The notes below the pieces were generated by a model, which worked only from the letters and a program-made list of their open reading frames with translations, was not told where the DNA came from and did no database searches. A DNA stretch of 64,000 bases from Planctomycetota bacterium (GTDB lineage: Bacteria > Planctomycetota > Brocadiia > SM23-32 > JAKLEA01), in NCBI GenBank assembly GCA_022711755.1, contig JAKLEA010000024.1, forward strand, positions 31,725 to 95,724, written 5' to 3'. Made by a program: the position numbers and the translations under genes. This document shows, piece by piece, positions 59,517-64,000 of the stretch. Position 1 is the first letter of the stretch, and each line of letters starts with the position of its first letter.

Positions 59517-59637
59517 GGGCGCTTTGCGCCCTACGGCTCAGGTTGAATTCGCCCGCACGGGTTTAGCATGCGCGCGGGTGCAAAGCACCCACCCTACGGC
59601 TCAAGATTCCGCGTGGGTGCAAAGCACCCACCCTACG
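59517..59637. repeat. Tandem REP-like array of hairpins (GGGTGCAAAGCACCC)
   Basis: Three units: GGGCGC-TT-GCGCCCTACGG (59517-59535 approximately), GGGTGCAAAGCACCCACCCTA near 59576-59596 and again near 59616-59636, each with a self-complementary core and a CCCTACGG/CCCTACGA trailer, about 40 bases apart. It lies between the protease stop and the next start, and is an intergenic palindromic repeat of the REP/BIME type. Confidence 0.8.
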
Positions 59638-59673
59638 ATTGCGAGGGTTTTGATTACGCGGAGAGGTGTTCGG

Positions 59674-61104
59674 TTGGCGTCAAAGCGTCACAGAAAGGTC
59701 AGATGCCCGTGCGGGCAGGTCATGCGCCTGCGCACGAAGCACCAGGGGCGCAGGATCCGCTGCCCGAACTGCGGACTGGTCTTCCGCGCGCCCGGCAAGC
59801 GGGTGGACGAGCTGGTTGACAACGCCGCGCCCCTGACGACCGGCGAAGTCGAACAGCTCGAATCCCTGAGCGGGGATTCCCCCTCGGAGCTTGAACTGCG
59901 CCCCGTCTCCTCATCAAAGTCCGACGCGCCCGTCCCGCAGATCGGCGGCGACGACGACCTTGAGCTTGTGGAGGAGGACCAGACCGGACTCGACAGGCAT
60001 GGCGCCGGGGACGAGCTTATCGAAATCGGATCGCAGGAATTTACCGACATGGGCGGGACCGTCGGCCCAGAGCCTCTTGCCGGAACACCGGAGGAAATCG
60101 CGGTACTGGACAATGGGGACTTCGAGGACATCCAGTTGGAGTCCTCCAACCGGATCGAATCCAGTAAGAAGCCGCCCCGCGCGGAAGCGCCGCGCCATGC
60201 CGAGCCGAAACGCCGCATCATCGAGGCCCGGCAGCCCCCCCCCACCCCGCCCCCGGAGGATGACGATGTCGCGCCGGGGGTTCCGGACAAGGCGCTGGGC
60301 CGCATGGAGGTCGAGCCGTTCGACGACGAGGAACTCCGGGCCGGCAACGATTTCTGGGAAATGCTCCCGGAGGCTTTCACGTGGCCGCTGAGCCTTCCCG
60401 CGATTCTGATCTACGTGTTCGCCGCCCCGCTTCTCCTGTTCCTGGGGACGATGGGGTATTACGCCATGTACGGCGGAATCGTCGGGCTGATCGGCGGCGG
60501 GCTGGCGTTCGTCATCCTCACGTCGCTCCTCAGCTCCTTCTCCTTCAACGTCACGCGCATGACCGTCTTTGATTATCACGAGCCGCCGGCCTGGCCGGGG
60601 ATGGAGGATCGCTGGAACACGCTCTTCCGCCCGGCCGTCATGCTTCTGGCAATTTACGCGGTTTCCGCCGTGCCCCTGTATTTCTGGGCCGTGCTGCGGT
60701 TCGAGGTCGGCCTGTTCAAGGACACTGTGATCCTCGCCGATCCGATCTTCATCATCGCCGCGCTTATCGGGCTGCTTTATCTCCCGATGGCCTATTCAGC
60801 GACTGCCACGTTCGACTCCTTCTCCGCCCTGAATCCCGCCCTCTGCGTTCCGACAATCCTGAAGATTCCGCTGCATTACCTTGCGGCATACGCCCTCGTC
60901 GTGCTGGTTTCTTTCATATTTCTGACGCTGGAGCCTGTGATCGCCCACGCCTTTCTCAGGATGATGCCGGACGGCTATTTCCTCCCCCGCCTGCTGGGCG
61001 GATGGATGACGTGGGTGGCGCGTCTGTATATGACGATGGTGACGGCGCGGGTCATGGGGATAATGATCCACGCCAACGACTCGAAGCTGGGGTGGGTATC
61101 GTAG
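59674..61104 (+). CDS. Zinc-ribbon multi-pass membrane protein
   Basis: Protein of 476 residues. The open frame extends back into the palindromic repeats, but the TTG at 59674 has GGAGAGG seven bases before it and excludes them. The N-terminus is an MJ0042-like zinc ribbon (two pairs, 'RCPCGQ' and 'RCPNCGLVFRAPG'), then a disordered acidic segment (50-210, including 'EARQPPPTPPPEDDD'), then about six hydrophobic segments (225-460) resembling the DUF4013/YesK-like membrane protein group of planctomycetes ('MTWVARLYMTMVTARVMGIM'). Function unknown. The C-run 60235-60243 lies in the Pro stretch. Confidence 0.8.
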   Translation: MASKRHRKVRCPCGQVMRLRTKHQGRRIRCPNCGLVFRAPGKRVDELVDNAAPLTTGEVEQLESLSGDSPSELELRPVSSSKSDAPVPQIGGDDDLELVEEDQTGLDRHGAGDELIEIGSQEFTDMGGTVGPEPLAGTPEEIAVLDNGDFEDIQLESSNRIESSKKPPRAEAPRHAEPKRRIIEARQPPPTPPPEDDDVAPGVPDKALGRMEVEPFDDEELRAGNDFWEMLPEAFTWPLSLPAILIYVFAAPLLLFLGTMGYYAMYGGIVGLIGGGLAFVILTSLLSSFSFNVTRMTVFDYHEPPAWPGMEDRWNTLFRPAVMLLAIYAVSAVPLYFWAVLRFEVGLFKDTVILADPIFIIAALIGLLYLPMAYSATATFDSFSALNPALCVPTILKIPLHYLAAYALVVLVSFIFLTLEPVIAHAFLRMMPDGYFLPRLLGGWMTWVARLYMTMVTARVMGIMIHANDSKLGWVS

Positions 61105-61233
61105 GCAGATGTGAAGGATGTCTCGTAAACTCAATCCTCCGCATAAACCAGTCGCTTACAAACCATTCAGAAAACGGAACTCACAAGTATAAGTTGCAAC
61201 TGATGGAAGAATGTATTCATAGTATCGCCATTC

Positions 61234-62436
61234 CTATTCAGTCAGTCCACTCCAGCTTATCCAGAACAGACTCCCAAGCTGTCTGGCGGGCTGATTACCT
61301 GAAGCAGAATCAGGTTCCAGTTCAAAATGTCTCATGAACGAGCCGTCCGGGCCAAGCAGGTTGACCTTCATCCGTTGCATCCCGTCTGTAAGCGGAATCA
61401 CTGCCAGCACTTTGCCATCAGGACTCGGCGCCGGCACACTGCCGCCGCAGTGTTCATTGATGTCGCGCACGTGCCCAGTCGCTAAATGAATAATCTTCGT
61501 CTTGTGTCCAACACAATCGTAGAAGTATATGTAGTCGTATGAAGGATTCAGCCGTGGATTGCAGCCTGTAACAAGCATTTCAGTTCGGCCACCCTCCAAT
61601 TCGATTCGGAATATCTTTGGGGTTGCGGTTTCGTACTCTTTCGGCTGGGGTTCTCTGGTCATGCGTTTGTCCAATGCGCCAAAGTGCGCGACGAAGTAAA
61701 TGCTCTTGCCGTCGGCAGACCAGATTGGTTCCTGCCCTTCCATGTGCTCGCCCAACCACATGCTAACGGACGGCGCGGACTGCTCAGTTAGCGCCCTTGC
61801 CATGCCATCATCAATGTTGAGAACGCAAAGCTTGTAGGCGAACCGACTATCGGCCTCATAAAACGCAACGTGTTTTCCATTCGGGCTCCATGAAAACGCC
61901 ATTATCCACTTTTTCTCACCTTCCGGCGTTGCCTGCAGGTTCCGCGCTGTTCCATCCTCAACCTTCAATAGATACAGCTTGTCGCGGCATGGCAAGGCAA
62001 TAAGTGACGAATCCGGACTAAGCCTCGATCCATGAAGGCGGGCTTCCTTTCGACTGATTGCGATATTCTTCCGACTGTTCGAGTTCAAGTCGCCAATAAT
62101 CAACCCGATGGATTCTTGTCCGGCAACATTCTGGCGCGATGGGGCAGGCACCATAAGATATTTTCCGCTGGGATGCGCTTCCAGGATTGAGCCTATCTCT
62201 GAGATTGCGGCTCTCGTTATCCTGCCGCCTTCCGGTTCCAGCATGAACCATTCGCGGCAAGTCCCGCCTCCGGCCAACAACACATCGCCTGCGAAGGATG
62301 CCCCGCAAGCTGCCAGCAGGTTCAAGACAGTTATGAACAGCGTCAGACATGGACGCGCCGGCATGACGGACTGATAGGAATCATCCGAACAGACTGGCTC
62401 CCGACGAAACGCGGATGATGCTCTAAATCGAGACAT
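61234..62436 (-). CDS. Exported WD40/TolB-like beta-propeller protein
   Basis: Protein of 400 residues. A Met at residue 25 begins a better signal peptide ('CLTLFITVLNLLAACGASFA'); the ATG at 62436 has GAGGAA about 10 bases upstream and is kept. The mature part has TolB/PD40-like repeats: 'HPSGKYLMVPAPSRQ', 'RLSPDSSLIALPCRD', 'SWSPNGKHVAFYEADS', 'IWSADGKSIYFVAHFG', 'LNPSYDYIYFYD' and 'APSPDGKVLAVIPL', six blades. It is probably a periplasmic binding or scaffold protein. It starts five bases after the stop of the large upstream gene on the same strand, so the two are one transcript. Confidence 0.83.
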   Translation of the reverse strand: MSRFRASSAFRREPVCSDDSYQSVMPARPCLTLFITVLNLLAACGASFAGDVLLAGGGTCREWFMLEPEGGRITRAAISEIGSILEAHPSGKYLMVPAPSRQNVAGQESIGLIIGDLNSNSRKNIAISRKEARLHGSRLSPDSSLIALPCRDKLYLLKVEDGTARNLQATPEGEKKWIMAFSWSPNGKHVAFYEADSRFAYKLCVLNIDDGMARALTEQSAPSVSMWLGEHMEGQEPIWSADGKSIYFVAHFGALDKRMTREPQPKEYETATPKIFRIELEGGRTEMLVTGCNPRLNPSYDYIYFYDCVGHKTKIIHLATGHVRDINEHCGGSVPAPSPDGKVLAVIPLTDGMQRMKVNLLGPDGSFMRHFELEPDSASGNQPARQLGSLFWISWSGLTE

Positions 62437-62441
62437 GACAT

Positions 62442-64000
62442 CTATTCCTCGTCATTTACCGGGTTATGCCAAAGCTTTGCGTACTGGAGGTCATATCTCT
62501 TCGCATAAGCAAACGGCGTATCCCTAAGGAATACCTTACCGGCGGAGTCTGCCGCATATGTCTTCCCAGGTTCGATCACCGTTTCCCAATGTCCTGTAAC
62601 ATTGTTAATATTGTTACCATATGAGATCACATCGCCCCTCTTCAGAGACATGGTTTGTATTCTGCCTGCCGGATTCGAAATATCGTATATTTCAGTCCGC
62701 CACCCCCCCCATGGTTCGCCAATTGTCCCATCGTATGCGTGCGCCGCCGCCATTTTGCAGGATATCCCGCCTTCGCCACCGCCAAGCGTAACAATGGTTC
62801 CATCCGGCAATTCGACTCCGCCAAAGCATTGCCTGCCCTGTTGGAAGTTCGCCGTGTCTCTCGCAAGGTGGTCCTGGAAGATGACGATCTGACGGGCGTC
62901 AACAAAGTCGCTCCCGGCAAGATCAAGCGTTGTTCCGTCCTGTCTCCGCCACACCGGATTCAAGCTCAAAACGCCCTGACCGGCGGCTTGCGGAGACACA
63001 TGGGCCGGGTCGTCGTAAATGTCCACCAGTATCTCCCCCGCTCCGGCTGTCAAGCCCCACCTGTACTGGAAGGCGAAAGGCGCGCAGCCATGCCGGAACG
63101 GAAGATTATACGGCCCCGGCGAAACGCTTGTGACGCCCTGATTGTCATAGCGATACGGGGGCGTCGTCTCAAAATACACGGGCGGAGCGCCCGACCGCAA
63201 CAGGTTCGGCTTGGTTATCTCAAGTCGTATGCAATAGAACGCGATTTCTTCCGTGAGTTCCTCGCCTTTCACAGTCGCCGCAACTTTGATCACGGACTTC
63301 TTTGGCTCCTTGAACGCGGCAACAGCAAGATCCGCCGCTCCGGGCGGAATCGTGTATCCGATCGCCGAGAGTATTTGCCCGATGCCGCTGTAGCCGAAGA
63401 TCGCGAAAAGTTCGCCATACTGCGCGTCAATGTCCGCAAACCGGTATATGCCGGTTGATCCGCCCTCTGCGGACCACGTGACTGGCCCGGTCGGTTGCTC
63501 GCGTTGCTGGATGTACGCCAGTATCGCAAAAGTCGGGGCGACGACCTGATCACCCCACCTCAGACACCGGTCGCGGATGGCCATGACCGAGTTGCCCTTC
63601 TCGTCAGTGTCAATCTTCATCGCCCCAACCGCGTGGAGCGAGCCGAAACTGAATCCCTGGCCAGCGTTTATATCATTCAGCACGGCTGTCAAATTCGCGC
63701 TCTGGGAGCTTATCAATGCCCCGCCTCCCGCGCCTGGGACAACCGGGGAATAGCAGAAGGTCAACGCCAATTCACCCGGCGAGGACGCCTGCGCCCATAC
63801 CGACGTATCCCCCGGCCACGGCGCCCAACCCGAAGTCGCCTGCGTTGTCGCCTCGGACCCGCCGACTGCCGCGCCGGCCATAGCCGCCAGCAACCCGAAC
63901 GGATTGCCCCCCGCCGCCAGCATGTCCGCAATTCCCTTGTAGACGTTGCCCCACGCCAGCCCCTTCCCGTTGCCCGGAACGTCCACGCCGACGCCGCGCA
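62442..64000 (-). CDS. C-terminal part of a large protein, possibly RHS/secreted effector-like
   Basis: The reading frame runs to the window edge, so at least 519 residues of a larger protein are seen. The start of the visible part is Gly/Ala-rich with a hydrophobic stretch ('GNPFGLLAAMAGAAVGG'). The middle is beta-rich ('GPVTWSAEGGSTGIYRF', 'PYRYDNQGVTSVSPGP'). The last 130 residues have a pattern like a papain-like (NlpC/P60-type) domain: Cys in 'GGISCKMAAAHAY', 'SLKRGDVISYGNN' and His in 'VTGHWETVIEP'. RHS-type proteins often end in such a domain, but RHS repeats are not visible here. The gene is cotranscribed with the propeller gene. Confidence 0.5.
   Translation of the reverse strand, partial: RGVGVDVPGNGKGLAWGNVYKGIADMLAAGGNPFGLLAAMAGAAVGGSEATTQATSGWAPWPGDTSVWAQASSPGELALTFCYSPVVPGAGGGALISSQSANLTAVLNDINAGQGFSFGSLHAVGAMKIDTDEKGNSVMAIRDRCLRWGDQVVAPTFAILAYIQQREQPTGPVTWSAEGGSTGIYRFADIDAQYGELFAIFGYSGIGQILSAIGYTIPPGAADLAVAAFKEPKKSVIKVAATVKGEELTEEIAFYCIRLEITKPNLLRSGAPPVYFETTPPYRYDNQGVTSVSPGPYNLPFRHGCAPFAFQYRWGLTAGAGEILVDIYDDPAHVSPQAAGQGVLSLNPVWRRQDGTTLDLAGSDFVDARQIVIFQDHLARDTANFQQGRQCFGGVELPDGTIVTLGGGEGGISCKMAAAHAYDGTIGEPWGGWRTEIYDISNPAGRIQTMSLKRGDVISYGNNINNVTGHWETVIEPGKTYAADSAGKVFLRDTPFAYAKRYDLQYAKLWHNPVNDEE

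Noticed and set aside
59517..59637. CRISPR array
   Set aside because: Only three palindromic units with short and unequal spacers and no cas genes; it is a REP-like element.

Overview
The window is GC-rich, densely coded DNA from a free-living bacterium with a Gram-negative envelope, probably an uncultivated anaerobe of the Planctomycetes-Verrucomicrobia-Lentisphaerae-Hydrogenedentes kind. This placement is an inference. It rests on numerous lipoproteins and secreted TIM-barrel or multidomain proteins, PEP-CTERM proteins, a Cys-type sulfatase, Tat-exported proteins, an OmpH-like chaperone domain, and an ORP/Mrp-type ferredoxin-ATPase cluster typical of anaerobes. No rRNA, tRNA, CRISPR array, prophage or transposase gene was seen.

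Layout. 1-2121: end of a branched-chain amino acid ABC transporter operon (livM, livG, livF) closed by a terminator. 2148-8608 (minus strand): a secreted protein of unknown role, an HtrA-like protease, an M14 carboxypeptidase, an FmdB-type zinc ribbon, a PEP-CTERM protein and a decayed second PEP-CTERM gene. 8692-27748: a long accessory block, mostly plus strand, headed by a good sigma-70 promoter. It encodes translationally coupled secreted glycoside-hydrolase-like proteins, an eight-repeat PQQ-like propeller lipoprotein, a 1280-residue multidomain protein, two different deacetylase-like proteins, an EEP-family membrane phosphodiesterase, a pectate lyase, a GH99-like/WbsX protein, a sulfatase (minus strand) and a PhnP-like phosphodiesterase. 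It reads as a polysaccharide (pectin-like, sulfated and/or acetylated) degradation or remodelling locus.

27856-35552: a coiled-coil exported protein, a GT-C membrane glycosyltransferase, a HEAT-repeat protein, a sialidase-fold protein and a Tat-exported sugar isomerase-like protein, with REP-like elements and a 185-bp tandem duplication between them. 35641-41648: a sigma-54 activator followed by a sigma-54 promoter and eight genes (three NifX/ORP-domain proteins, two small Cys- or Gly-rich proteins, two MinD/Mrp ATPases each carrying two [4Fe-4S] clusters, one metallo-beta-lactamase-fold enzyme). It resembles the orange-protein (ORP) system of Desulfovibrio but has an extended gene content. 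41729-48673: a large lipoprotein, a class II aldolase, a PEP-CTERM protein, a Gfo/Idh/MocA oxidoreductase and a small coiled-coil exported protein.

57162 down to 48689 (minus strand): a compact seven-gene run, ilvB, araD-like aldolase/epimerase, OmpH-like protein, RluA-type pseudouridine synthase, rsmE, NFACT/rqcH and a fused two-domain ABC permease. 57499-61104 (plus strand): a lipoprotein, a YjbQ protein, a CPBP membrane protease, a repeat array and a zinc-ribbon membrane protein. 61234-64000 (minus strand): a beta-propeller protein and the C-terminal part of a large protein cut by the window edge.

The best candidates for unusual biology are the expanded ORP-like cluster, the coupled chain of giant exported carbohydrate-active proteins, and the long G/C homopolymers inside coding regions, including 13 G at the livG-livF junction.
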